Assembly: GCA_027575765.1 (NCBI GenBank)
Contig: JANBPT010000567.1
Coordinates: forward strand, 1-30,567
DNA length: 30,567 bases
Direction: 5' to 3'
From: Tieghemiomyces parasiticus
Taxonomy: Eukaryota > Kickxellomycota > Dimargaritomycetes > Dimargaritales > Dimargaritaceae
Both the position numbers and the translations under genes were made by a program. Positions 9,417-18,685 of this stretch are shown here, one piece after another (position 1 is the stretch's first letter; each line of letters opens with the position of its first letter). The notes beneath the pieces were generated by a model. That model saw nothing but the letters and a program-made list of their open reading frames with translations, did no database searches and was not told the DNA's origin.

Positions 9417-10777
9417 CTACGCAGCCACCTCCTTAAGCCACTCCTCCACAGTAGATCGCAGATACGTCGGCAGCTGCCTATCACCGGCACCTACTTTGGC
9501 ACCTTTACCCGTTCCGTTGGTGACTGCCAGGATACGCTCGGTGGCGAGTAGGTCAATCTGGTCCAAGACATCGGCCGAAGGCGGCGCCGTTGTTTCGGTC
9601 GCTTTCTGAACGCGTCCGGTGTTCCCGACGACATCGGGCCGTAGCCGACCGACGCACAGCTTGAGTGCGTAGAGCCCGCGGAGGTAGTCGGTGCAGAGCT
9701 CGACTGCACGGCAAAAGTACTTGAAGGCGACGGCATAGTGACCTAGGGTGTATTGGATTTCGCCGTACTTTTGGTTCAGGATATGGTTATGCGGCTGTAG
9801 CATGATGGCCTCCTCGAGGCAGAAACTGGCTTGGGCATGACTGGCGAGATGGATATATATATATATACATAGAGAGGGTGTATGTGTGTGTGGAATGCTG
9901 TGGTATTAGAAATAGTAGGCCATGACTGGGGAGGTACTATGGGGCCTTACAAAAAGGGGCCATTGTTTTTCCAACTACAAAAGCTAACCTCCACGGGGAA
10001 CACACGCGACTTACAGGCTATCACGCAGGTACAGGTCAGCCAGTTCCAACCAGGCCTCGAGATCATTGGCGTGAATGTCCAGGTACTTATTGAGTTGGAC
10101 AATGGCGTCGGAGGTCTGGCCCTGGGCCTTGGCGATGGCAATCTTACGTTTACTGGCAAACTAGGTTGGAGGGCAGAGGGTGAAGATGGGGAGGTGTAAC
10201 ATTTAGTTAGCGAAACCAATGCGCATAGGTCGATGGCTATCGATATCTGTCAACGAAACCGACGGAGAGCGCAATGATGCGCCGAGATTACCCGGCAGCC
10301 GCACAAGGTTATTGTTCGCTCAAACTACTGAGCCACCACTAGCCTCCCTAACCAAGTCAACCCATTCAGAATGCTTACCATATCGGTGGGCTCCGCCTCG
10401 ATTAATCGGTTATACACCAGTCCAGCATCCCGGTACTGGCCCTGGGCCTCAAGCAACATGGCCGCCAGTCTATCCACCCGATTCGACTGGGTAAACTTAC
10501 GGCGCAGGGTTGATAGGAGCTGGTTGGCAAAATCCCAGTCCTTCACATCCAGCGTGGCCAAAAACACCTGCTCGGTGAGCAACCAATGGGCGGGTTCCGA
10601 AGGATCCAAGGCCGCGGCTGATGTGCCGCAGGGGAGGAATGGTAGGCTCAATGCGGAGGGTTTGTACTCCTGGAAGAGCCACCGACCCAATTCGACAACC
10701 TCGGCCGGACGGCGTTCGCCCGTGCGCTGGAGTTCACTCAGTCGGTCCACGACTTGTTGGTAAGTGTGGCGGGCCAT
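9417..10777 (-). CDS. EMC2: ER membrane protein complex subunit 2 (EMC2), three exons
   Basis: The minus-strand model joins 10777-10379, 10160-10015 and 9840-9417 (322 aa). The donors are GTAAGC and GTAAGT, the acceptors CCTAG and GCCAG, and the frame is kept across both introns (218 and 174 bp). The protein is an all-helical TPR protein. Splicing rebuilds the family hallmark KRKIAIAKAQG (about 137-147). NKYLDIHANDLEAWLELADLY and QASFCLEEAIMLQPHNHIL follow, then QKYGEIQYTLG. EMC2 is the cytosolic scaffold of the ER membrane protein complex, which inserts tail-anchored and multipass proteins. Human EMC2 is about 297 aa, so the length fits. A small Gly/Lys insertion (TNGTGKGAKVGAGD) near the C-terminus is lineage-specific. 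Confidence 0.92.
9853..9892. repeat. AT and TG simple repeats inside EMC2 intron 2
   Basis: Alternating AT (9853-9867) and a TG run (about 9880-9892) lie next to the 3' splice site of EMC2 intron 2. On the minus strand they form a CA/TA tract 9 bp before the acceptor AG. Confidence 0.6.
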
Positions 10778-11219
10778 GGCCTCAGAGATGCGTGGTTAGC
10801 GAAGAAAGGGAGGTAGATGGGGAGGGAGAGGCTACGAGCAACTATAATACGAGAGATGAGGGTCACAAGCGCATAGTATTGATGCAGAGTCTAAGTAAGA
10901 GGTGGAGAATGGTAGAGGGCATGCTCAGTGTACTCTGGAATAGCGATGGGGCCTATTGACCAAAGTGGTGGAATGTGGGGAAGGGGCCAGTCCATCGGTG
11001 GCTTGGCTTCTACTTGGGCAAGAGGGCCCACCGTGGGCTAAAATGTCGAGATACACCGTGTTGTTGGTTGAACGTGTGAGCCCTGGCATCAGATCAGATA
11101 GGGTTCAAGAATTGAGTGAGCCGTATGTAATAGTAGAATGTTTATCAATTCTAAAAAGATAATTGCTGTACCAGCTATTCCTAAGTGGTCTCCCACCTTG
11201 GTACCAAATCGGATGAAAG
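10778..11219. other. Intergenic region upstream of EMC2
   Basis: This should hold the EMC2 promoter. No TATA box is obvious on the minus strand and no gene is seen. The open frames on the plus strand have no recognisable content. Confidence 0.35.
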
Positions 11220-11880
11220 ATGCTGAACTGCGCAGACCTGACGGGGTACGGTGCTTACAACTTCATAAGGCCACCAAATGTGCCACATGGCGGGCTTTCT
11301 GTGGCAAGCTGGAGACCAACTTCCCCTCAGCCATTGCTCCTGTCAGCCGCCTCAACTGCCATCATCTCCAAACCTTCTTCGCACTCCCAGAGGGCCCATG
11401 CAGGGCCCCAGAGACCATGGCTGCCCACCTCTCTTCCACCTTTGATGGGAAGTGGCTCCCACAGGATCACCCACACCCCTCTCCCCCCAGCCACCCGCTT
11501 TCCAATGTCAACAACTCTAAACTCTCCAAGTACAGTGGAGGAGGTTATCCTTCACCTACCGCAAGCTAAAGCCCCTCTTGGACCAAATCCAAGCCAAAAT
11601 GCTCCGCCCTATCTGCCAGGCATTAGCATCAATGCTCTCCATGCTTTTCAGCCTATGCTTCCAATGGCCATTCACTTCCTCCTTGTGACACTTGGCCCAG
11701 GTTTTCTCCAGCTTCAAGGAGGAGGTCCAGTTGGACCTAGCACGCTACTGCCCAATTTCCTTGACTTCTCACCTCGAGAAACTATTCAAGTACCACCTGG
11801 CCCCAATGCTACACAACTCCATATGCCCCCCATTGACCCCACACAGGGCAGGTTCTAAGCCCAATAAAAAACGGAGAGCA
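11220..11880 (+). pseudogene. Decayed non-LTR retrotransposon (LINE) reverse transcriptase fragment
   Basis: Three successive frames on the plus strand spell the linker and fingers/palm start of a LINE reverse transcriptase. The first (to about 11520) gives ATWRAFCGKLE and AAHLSSTFDGKWLP. The second (about 11505-11575) gives STVEEVILHLPQAKAPLGP, matching the family's 'EV...I..L...KAPGPD'. The third (about 11575-11880) gives MLRPICQALASMLSMLF and, after an in-frame TGA (11686-11688), LAQVFSSFKEE, RYCPISLTSHLEKLFKYHL and HRAGSKPNKK. The last parts correspond to the conserved 'YRPISLTS...RKLFE' and 'QAGFRP' motifs. At least two frameshifts and one stop break it. The endonuclease, the YxDD catalytic block and the 3' half are absent, so it is a dead, truncated copy. 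Confidence 0.85.
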
Positions 11881-12382
11881 AGTTCATCGACGCAGACTTG
11901 GAGGTTATAGAGTAAGTTTTGATTGTGAGGGTTCATGGCTTTGGAGGTGGTTCGGGAAGGCAAAGGTTTTTACGTTTTCCCATTAGTAGTATGAGTTTGA
12001 AAGGCGATGCGCAGATAACTCCTTCAGTACAGGCAGCTGGTTACAGGGTGGTGTGCTGGTGGGAGGTACTTGGGGCAGTGTAAACATGTATTAGCCCTAA
12101 TGTGGTTTACTGACATCACAAGCCTACTACAATCTTAAGCCCCTTTTCCACGACCTAGCACCACAAAAATATTCGGGCACAACAGACCATAAGGGATGTT
12201 AATCGACCTAAGTGCCCTAAAATTTCTAACAAGAGCAGCTTGAAAACTACGACATATACGCAGCTGCGACCTATCCTACTGTTATCTGTGCTTCAAGGGT
12301 TATCGAATGGTGTAAAATCTTGATAAAAAAAGAGTGGACTAAATACCTAGGGCCCCCTGGCCAGTCGATCCCTTTGGCTTGA
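11881..12382. other. Intergenic, nothing recognised
   Basis: This is downstream flank of the reverse transcriptase relic. No target-site duplication, poly-A tail or further reverse transcriptase motif could be recognised. Confidence 0.35.
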
Positions 12383-12580
12383 CTACCCCTCCGTAACGCC
12401 TGGTGCTAGAAATCCAAGCTCTGCTGCCGCTGGAGCCAAAGGCTCGACAGTCGACAAGGGGAGGCGGTCCCCAGCTGGCAGAGGCACCTGACAAAGCCTA
12501 TGACGACCCAGTTTCACTCTAACCCAGCCGATTGAGTAGGCTTTGGCATCCTGGTCCCCACACTCTATACTGCAGGCCAT
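12383..12580 (-). pseudogene. Protein-like open frame, possible retroelement or gene relic
   Basis: A minus-strand frame from an ATG at 12580 (open back to 12634 without ATG) encodes 65 residues with protein-like composition. It includes AYSIGWVRVKLGRHRL and STVEPLAPAAAELGFLAPG. It has no neighbouring exon that I could join and no known family. It lies about 500 bp from the reverse transcriptase relic and could be a remnant of the same class of element or an orphan gene; this is inference. Confidence 0.25.
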
Positions 12581-12634
12581 TTGCTTTGTCGTAGCGTGTG
12601 TTACCAAAGTAAAAGAAAACCAACTAACAGGCAA

Positions 12635-13255
12635 TCAACCGAGCGGGACTGCAAGCGAGTGGGCCGTATTTCAATCCGATATTGAAGTATAGTTTCCATT
12701 GTAGACAAACATTACGGGTTTGACGGGACATACAGCTGTAAAGAATTCCTGGGGCTTGGCCCCAGCTTCCCCAGGTAGCTAACTGAAGACTGAAGTACTG
12801 GGCGCAAGTTCGGTGACAGTGTAGTGCATGCCTTGGGGATTCACGCGCTCGACATCTTCCGAGACTGGTTTTTAAGCTACTGGCTATATGTGGGAGAAGT
12901 TCCCAGTGTCGTCATTTTTCGGCAATCACAGTGTTTACCTTTCGGAGGTGCGAAGTAGACCGGCCGTTACAAACAATTTTCAGCTGGAGGTCCGGTCATG
13001 CAAAGGGACTGGGAGAGGACCATTAGAGAGTGGGCTTTACGTGTTTTGGCTTTTCTAACAGGGGGCTGATGGGAGGAGAGGTATCCGTCCGATAGCTCGT
13101 GAGCAGGCTAGTTAGCAATATAAAAGCTCAGGCTGGCCTCTTCACCGTTCCATCATATCGTCCACGGATTTATAGTTATTATCACACCATCGCTCCCGCC
13201 TTCTACCTCCATCCTCTACTCGTACTTATGAAGCCGCCTTTATCCGCTTTCCATC
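12635..13255. other. Intergenic region and TATA promoter of the 66-aa gene
   Basis: Nothing coding is visible. The downstream end carries a canonical TATAAAA at 13119-13125, then a pyrimidine-rich leader up to the ATG at 13256. Confidence 0.5.
13119..13125 (+). promoter_or_regulatory. TATA box of the 66-aa orphan gene
   Basis: TATAAAA lies 131 bp before the ATG at 13256 with a C/T-rich stretch between them, the usual fungal arrangement. Confidence 0.55.
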
Positions 13256-13456
13256 ATGGATAAGTTGTATGGTAATATCCAGGGGGGGGCGAATATTCAA
13301 TACCGTGCCACGCGCGTAGCCAATGCTCCGATTATGTCGGGCAAATACATTAAGACACCTCAACCTGATACTAATTCCGACCGCGTGGTAGTCAAAGGTG
13401 CGCAGGGACAAACCGTAGTTTCCAGAGAACAGGTTGTTAACGTGCACCCGTCCTGA
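13256..13456 (+). CDS. Small orphan protein, 66 aa
   Basis: An ATG in good context (atcATGG) opens a 66-codon frame with no intron, preceded by a canonical TATA box and a pyrimidine-rich leader. The product is hydrophilic, has no signal peptide, membrane helix or cysteine, and is mildly basic. Its centre reads ANAPIMSGKYIKTPQPDT and its C-terminus QTVVSREQVVNVHPS. I do not recognise a family. The promoter layout and clean composition make a real short gene more likely than chance. The next gene downstream starts about 1 kb away with its own TATA box, so this one is transcribed alone. Confidence 0.5.
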   Translation: MDKLYGNIQGGANIQYRATRVANAPIMSGKYIKTPQPDTNSDRVVVKGAQGQTVVSREQVVNVHPS

Positions 13457-14346
13457 ACGACCGGTCGGGCACTGTTTTCATTGCTCTTGACTCACTGGCC
13501 CATTTCGCACTTCACCTTTTGCAACGACCTTGCATTGCTATATGGTCTACCGGCTTTAACTGCACTATAAATTAAAAACCATGGGCAGCCTCGAATTTGC
13601 TTGTCTACATCGCTGGCATTGGTGCCTTTCAGTGGCTGTATAATTACCCTTCAGGTCCTAGTTAGACCCTGGTCGTTAGCTGTGAAGTCGGTAAGCAGAA
13701 ATGCCACACGAGGCTTGGCAGTGGAGGGGTGGGTGGCTGTACGGTCCAACGCTAGTAGGTGGACGGGGCTAGGGTGAAGGTGGGAGGAAATCAATCAACC
13801 GAGCCCTTACGCTGGCCCAACATTTCTCGCCCTCCCGCATTATGTGGACGAGGAGAAGGAGAAGGAAGAAGGTGTGGTTGGACTTCTGTGTGTCACCATC
13901 ACCTCGGCCCCATCGTACGATACACCGTCGTAGCGACACACAGCTAGACATGGAGAGGAGAGGGAGAGGGCGAGAGTGGTCAGCGGTGCGACGTGACCCA
14001 GCGATGAGTGGGTCGCCACCGCCCTTCGGCCTGCGCCTGTACAATTTCGCGTCCCTTCCTATGTGATAGAGCTGTCGCTTGGGCCGCCCGAGACCACGTA
14101 ATCAAAGAAGTCGACGGGCCTCCAGATTCTTTATATTTTTTTTCTTACCTTCACCCTTTGGTCACACAAGTTCCCTTCGGTCTTTGTTGCGGCGGCTTCA
14201 GAGTACGCTAAACATAGCCTCCACTCCCCCGCCTTAGCCGCCTCCCGTTTTCATTTCTTTTTTTCCCCTATCCGCCCATGTGGTGTGTGCTCACTCTTGG
14301 GAGTTTCGCTTTCTAGTTCCTGTTGGCACCATGCTCAGTGTGCCGC

Positions 14347-14353
14347 TATATAA
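14347..14353 (+). promoter_or_regulatory. TATA box of the disordered-protein gene
   Basis: TATATAA lies 152 bp before the first in-frame ATG (14499), followed by a CT-rich initiator-like run at 14399-14409. Confidence 0.55.
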
Positions 14354-14437
14354 CCCGCTAAGGGGAAGACTCGGCCAGCAGAGTGGTCTTTATCGAGACT
14401 CTCTCTCTCAACCAGCTTATTCTACGCTTCGCCCCGA

Positions 14438-14458
14438 ATGAGCTTGACTAGTAATTGA
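14438..14458 (+). promoter_or_regulatory. Upstream mini-ORF in the leader
   Basis: A six-codon ATG...TGA frame (MSLTSN) lies in the predicted 5' leader, between the TATA box and the main start. Upstream ORFs of this type often reduce translation of the main frame. Confidence 0.35.
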
Positions 14459-14498
14459 TCATAGCGTCGACTGGTAAATTTAAACAGTGCTCCGCTTA

Positions 14499-16186
14499 AT
14501 GCAACCCACTTCATCCCAGGTTCGAGCACCATTTATCATCATGCACCTTGTCCAGGTGACAATCCTATTCGTAAGTTTAGCCGGACCCCAACATGACAGG
14601 TTTGAACGTGCAAGTTGCCACACTTCCACTTCGCTCCCTTGCTTACTGTATAAATATTGTATAAATGTCCTTTTTGCACTGCCTCCCTCCCTCCTAAACG
14701 CCAGGCAGCACTTCAATATGCTTCGGCTGGTGAAGCGATGGCCGCTCCTACTGAGCCGCGTGGGGTTCGCTTGGTCAAACGCATGTACCGTCCTTATCAG
14801 GAGGGTTTCGACCAGCCAGGGGTACCCCATTCGAGCCTTCCTCTCCATGGACCGGGACCCCACTCCCAAGCCTGTCCGTTTGTCGTCCCGCCGCCACATC
14901 AAATGCAAGCCGACCGCCCCCTACACCCAGGTAGCCTGACGCCACACCCGCTGTCAGGTTTCGACCAATCTCTCCGAATGATGCGCTCGTTGCCTGCAGA
15001 TCACGGCACGCTGTACGGGATGCCCCTTAACTATCCAGTACAATCAACTGGGCCCCACGATTACCAGCGCAGAGCGACCCGAACTTCTTATATGTATCAT
15101 AGGAACGGCGAGGTGTACCATACGGATGTGGGCCAAGACTACCCTCAAGACCGCTACACGCCACAGTCGAATCGGCGCGATACCTACGACTATCAGCACA
15201 GAGGTCACGGACGTAGGTACCCGGAAGTATATGAGGACTACTATGCACGTGGTTCCGAATCCAGCGGCGACGAGCACGGCTATGATGAATACGATAGCGA
15301 ATTCATCTACAGCAGACGCATGTCCAACGGGTGCCACTGGCAGCAACATCCCCCAGAGTTCCAAGCTAACTGGCCACTAGCTCGACAATATCGTGGGCGC
15401 AATCAGTACAATACAGCCCAGCAACAAAACGCTGTCAATAATCTACCGGTCTCTTACAGCCATGACCACCAGATTAATCACCCCCAAGCTCCCAGGTTGC
15501 ACACTAACTACGACCGCCAGGCCAGGACCTCCAGGGTCCCCGGCCGTGACGGCTTCATTCCCACCTCCGATCAGCACCAGCGCCGCCGACGTCGCAGCGA
15601 TGATCGCGTGTACTACAGGGACCACAGGGCCGGGGTCTCTATGCCCGCGGCGCAACCAGAGATTGAGGACACTGACGTGGCTAACGGCGAAAATGAACTA
15701 GCGACAAATATGGCTGAATTAACCGTAAATGCCGAGGAGAATCACACTAGAGGGGAGGCACAATTGTACTACCAAGCAACCTTGGATGACCAGGGCAAAG
15801 CACCACAGAACCCCATAGCCAGCACCCGCTCACTCACCAACCCATCAAAGTTCCGGAATGAACGCAAAGTCCCGCCCTCGAACTCGGACTCCAGTGTCCC
15901 GAAGGCCACCGGTGCGCAGGAACCAGTGAGCAACCAAGGCCCCCCCTCCCATGACTCTCCCGGCCATCACTACCAGGCGCCGCTCGGCGTATATACCCAG
16001 GAAACTCCGGCCGACAATACCGTGCAGATACGTCTTATCCCGCAGCAGGAATCCCGACCTAAAGTGATAGCGCGCCTCTCTTCCGGAATCAAGCGGTCGT
16101 TTAGTACCCCAAACTTTATTCCATTTCGACGGAATACCGTATCAAACGTTCGACTCTCAAATCGGGACCAGGCCCCCGGTCCGTAA
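14499..16186 (+). CDS. Long intrinsically disordered Tyr/Arg/His-rich protein of unknown function
   Basis: The favoured model joins 14499-14570 and 14705-16186 (517 aa). The donor is GTAAGT, the acceptor AAACGCCAG follows a pyrimidine tract, the intron is 134 bp and the phase is 0. If translation instead starts at the strong ATG at 14738 (gcgATGG) the product is 482 aa and the intron is in the leader. The protein is hydrophilic and low in complexity. Its middle is rich in Tyr, Arg, Asp and His (YEDYYARGSESSGDEHGYDE). It contains an acidic patch and an RRRRR stretch. It ends in a basic segment, RLSSGIKRSFSTPNFIPFRR, that looks like a phosphorylation or binding motif. I recognise no folded domain and no family. 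It could be a regulatory or condensate-type protein, but that is speculation. Confidence 0.6.
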
Positions 16187-17338
16187 GATAAAGGTAAGGT
16201 GCCCATTAGAGCAGTCGGAACGTGCGAGGAAACGATCCAAGAGAAGCAACCAGCCAGACGGGAGGTCTCCTAGCTGTTCGATTTTCAGATGGTACCGCCT
16301 TTATTTTTACTTTTATAGGAGCTGACGGACTATTTTCTTCGCTTATCTTGAACCCTGTAGCCTCAGATTTTCTAGGGTTTAAGCCATTTAAAAGAACGCA
16401 TTAGAATATATATATATATATAGTTTCACATTAGGCAGCGGTATGGCTAGTTGCATCATGGTTGATCTCCAGTCACCCTTTGTAATTGACGTGGAGTGAT
16501 AATGAAAAAAATCAGTTTTAGGGTGACAAGTGGCATTGGCAGTCACGATCTGTATATTTTGGCTTTAGCACCTTGCTAATGTGGGGACTAGACGTGTCCA
16601 GGCCCTGTAAAAACGACGAGAGGGACTTTATCACATATCGTGTAACCCAGAGCTGCGACCTTTTGCTTCTGTCCTCGTCGGTTTCACCATGATTATCTAG
16701 TTTCCAGGGACGATTTATACTGGCCGGTCACTCTATAATGCACCATGAGCCGTACAGCGGTGGAAGCAAGGTCCGTGAATTAGAGTGTCATGGTGGTAGC
16801 AAAGCCTGTTATGATAGCCAACTCACTGTGGATGGCTCGGGCGTTAGGGCCCTGGACACAACAGTACCAACTAGGGAGCTATCAACCATACTGGGGAAAC
16901 ATGGGTCAAGGCCTAAGACTTGGATACAATGGCGATGCGAATAGGAATGTGCTGCTGCAATGATTGGTCGAATCGTAGATTCTATAAATGCACCATCATC
17001 CACCGTACCCGTAATAGCATGTCATTATATTGAGGAAATCCAAGACGAGGCCCTTTCCTTCGTGCGGCTATATAATATTTTTTTGTATAATCGGTAAGGG
17101 GCGGAAATGTAGGGTTTCATTGGACCTGATTTTCTACAGGAACGGGGAGGGAGGGGTAAAGATTTATTGCCCTGGAGTAGACCCCCGATGGCATGGGAGG
17201 GTGGCGGCGGCTAGTAAAACAGATGCCCATGGACGAGTTCGGGGGGAAGGGTCACAGGGACATGGTCCTGAACCGCAGGCCCGAGGTCAGCCTTAGGAAA
17301 AAATGACAATCAGGGCAGGGATGACACCATGTCCTGAT
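16187..17338. other. AT-rich intergenic region
   Basis: It contains an (AT)8 run at 16406-16422. A 68-codon ATG frame at 16738-16944 has no supporting promoter or similarity. No RNA gene or convincing exon was found. Confidence 0.4.
16406..16422. repeat. (AT)8 microsatellite in a gene 3' flank
   Basis: Alternating AT lies about 220 bp downstream of the disordered-protein stop codon, a placement similar to the AT run downstream of the ENT gene. Confidence 0.55.
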
Positions 17339-17677
17339 TTATTTCTGGGAGGCCTTGAGCACCTTCTTCACAATCTTCTGCTCCTCAATGAGGAAAGCGC
17401 GAACGATACGGGTGCGCACGCAGCCGAAGCAGCGGCTACCACCGTAGGCACGGGCGACGGTACGGCGAGCCCGGGCGATGCGCGAGTACTCGACTGGGCG
17501 CAGGGCAGGGATGCCGTTCAGCTTATCGCCGCAGTCACCGCACTTGGGACCCTTAGCCTGCTTCTTGATGTGCTGCATCACCAGGCGGTTACCCGGAGTC
17601 CGAACCAGCTTAGTGCGGTTGGACTTGGTGTTGTAAGTGTGCTTACGGCGGTAAGTGACGCGGTTGTTGGACGGCAT
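17339..17677 (-). CDS. RPL34: 60S ribosomal protein eL34
   Basis: This single-exon 112-aa minus-strand protein is eL34 along its whole length. It starts [14 protein letters not shown], continues [20 protein letters not shown] and carries the zinc-binding CGDC (Cys46, Cys49) paired with CFGC (Cys83, Cys86). It ends in the basic helix [14 protein letters not shown]. eL34 belongs to the cytosolic large ribosomal subunit. The length fits the family (about 110-120 aa), and both zinc cysteine pairs are intact. Many fungal eL34 genes are interrupted near the 5' end; this one has no coding intron. It is divergent from CSN7 across about 1 kb. Confidence 0.96.
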   Translation of the reverse strand: MPSNNRVTYRRKHTYNTKSNRTKLVRTPGNRLVMQHIKKQAKGPKCGDCGDKLNGIPALRPVEYSRIARARRTVARAYGGSRCFGCVRTRIVRAFLIEEQKIVKKVLKASQK

Positions 17678-18685
17678 TTTGTTATTTGCGCTGCGGTTGC
17701 GACCGTTTCTAGAGAATGGGGTGAATCGTGGCCATAGTGGAGGGAAATGGGATCAGGGCGAGTTAGAATGGAAGCTACTGGATTCAATCGCTCTATAATT
17801 TCCTATTGAAAGCCTGACGAGATTTCTCACGGCAGCGATCCTCTCACTTAGCAGAAGCATCAGTTGCCTATACCGTCTCGGTTCCCCATGACACCCGAGA
17901 TTCCGTCGCCGAATGCGTTGAGCGGACCTAAATCGTCCCGAAACAGATGGATAAGTCGTTCTGCAACCATACACGCCGCCGAAACTGATCCTGCGAGTTG
18001 GAACCGTGGTAAGGGGTTCCACACTTCTTCGAAGGACCATAGTTCCACCGTGGTGTTGGATCCATCCATCCATCCGTCCGGGCGTTAGATCTCAGCACCT
18101 TAGTTTGTGGCTACATCAACGACGGTTCATAAGGGGGGGAAGGCGACACTGAGCATCTGTGGGTGTAATTGAAAGTCGTCACGTACCGAGGGACCGACAA
18201 AGGGGTATATCGAAATTTAGGAGGGCAAAGAGGAGGATTGTTTGGCGTTGTCCAAGGCGTCTAGGGACTTATACAGACTATACGCCCTTTTTCGTGGTGT
18301 TGCTCAGCTACACCTATGGACGAGTGGAATGCCGATTATCGGTAACGATTGGTCTAGGAATACTATCGACATTAGGGCAGGAAGGCCATAGTTCGTGATT
18401 AATAGTCACGTGAAATCACCTGTGATTCCAGGCTCGCTTATTTCCCTCTTACCCCTCTCCCTCATGATGTCCGTTGTGAGCCCTTCACGTCACAAGGGGC
18501 TTCGACCCCCCGTCACTGGAATTCGTTAGGGCCCGTGGCGTCTTGCGTTGTCATCCAGCCTACACATGCAGTTCGCTAAGCCCGCGGGCATCCCCACTTA
18601 GTCTACCCCTCAGCCACTCACCTTTTCGTTGCTTACTAAACGGGCACTATATGCCATCCCCCCCGCTTCGTCCTCCGTTATAGCC
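17678..18685. other. Divergent promoter region between eL34 and CSN7
   Basis: The 1-kb spacer holds regulatory-looking sequence. There is a TCACGTGA palindrome at 18406-18413 and two TTAGGG (CCCTAA) boxes near 18372 and 18526. A GGAT tetranucleotide run lies at about 18059-18077. A minus-strand ATG frame at 18069-17860 (69 codons, including LWSFEEVWNPLPRFQLAGS) looks protein-like, but it lies upstream of eL34 and has no exon partner. Confidence 0.45.
18395..18427. promoter_or_regulatory. E-box palindrome within interleaved GTGATT/AATCAC repeats
   Basis: TCACGTGA (18406-18413) is a perfect palindrome containing CACGTG. It is flanked by GTGATT at 18395-18400 and by an AATCAC-CT-GTGATT inverted repeat at 18414-18427. 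CACGTG is the target of class-B bHLH factors (Cbf1, Myc/Max, USF). The site lies about 275 bp upstream of the CSN7 ATG and 730 bp from the eL34 ATG. Binding is inferred, not shown. Confidence 0.45.

Larger units (their letters stand above)
13457..14498. other. Intergenic region and promoter
   Basis: This is 3' flank of the 66-aa gene and promoter of the disordered-protein gene. A purine-rich patch lies at about 13850-13875 and pyrimidine-rich tracts at about 14130-14300. Open frames on both strands lack ATG starts or known content. Confidence 0.4.

Noticed and set aside
16738..16944. 68-codon ATG frame with a repeated GGSK
   Set aside because: Only two imperfect copies, no promoter and no coding-like composition.
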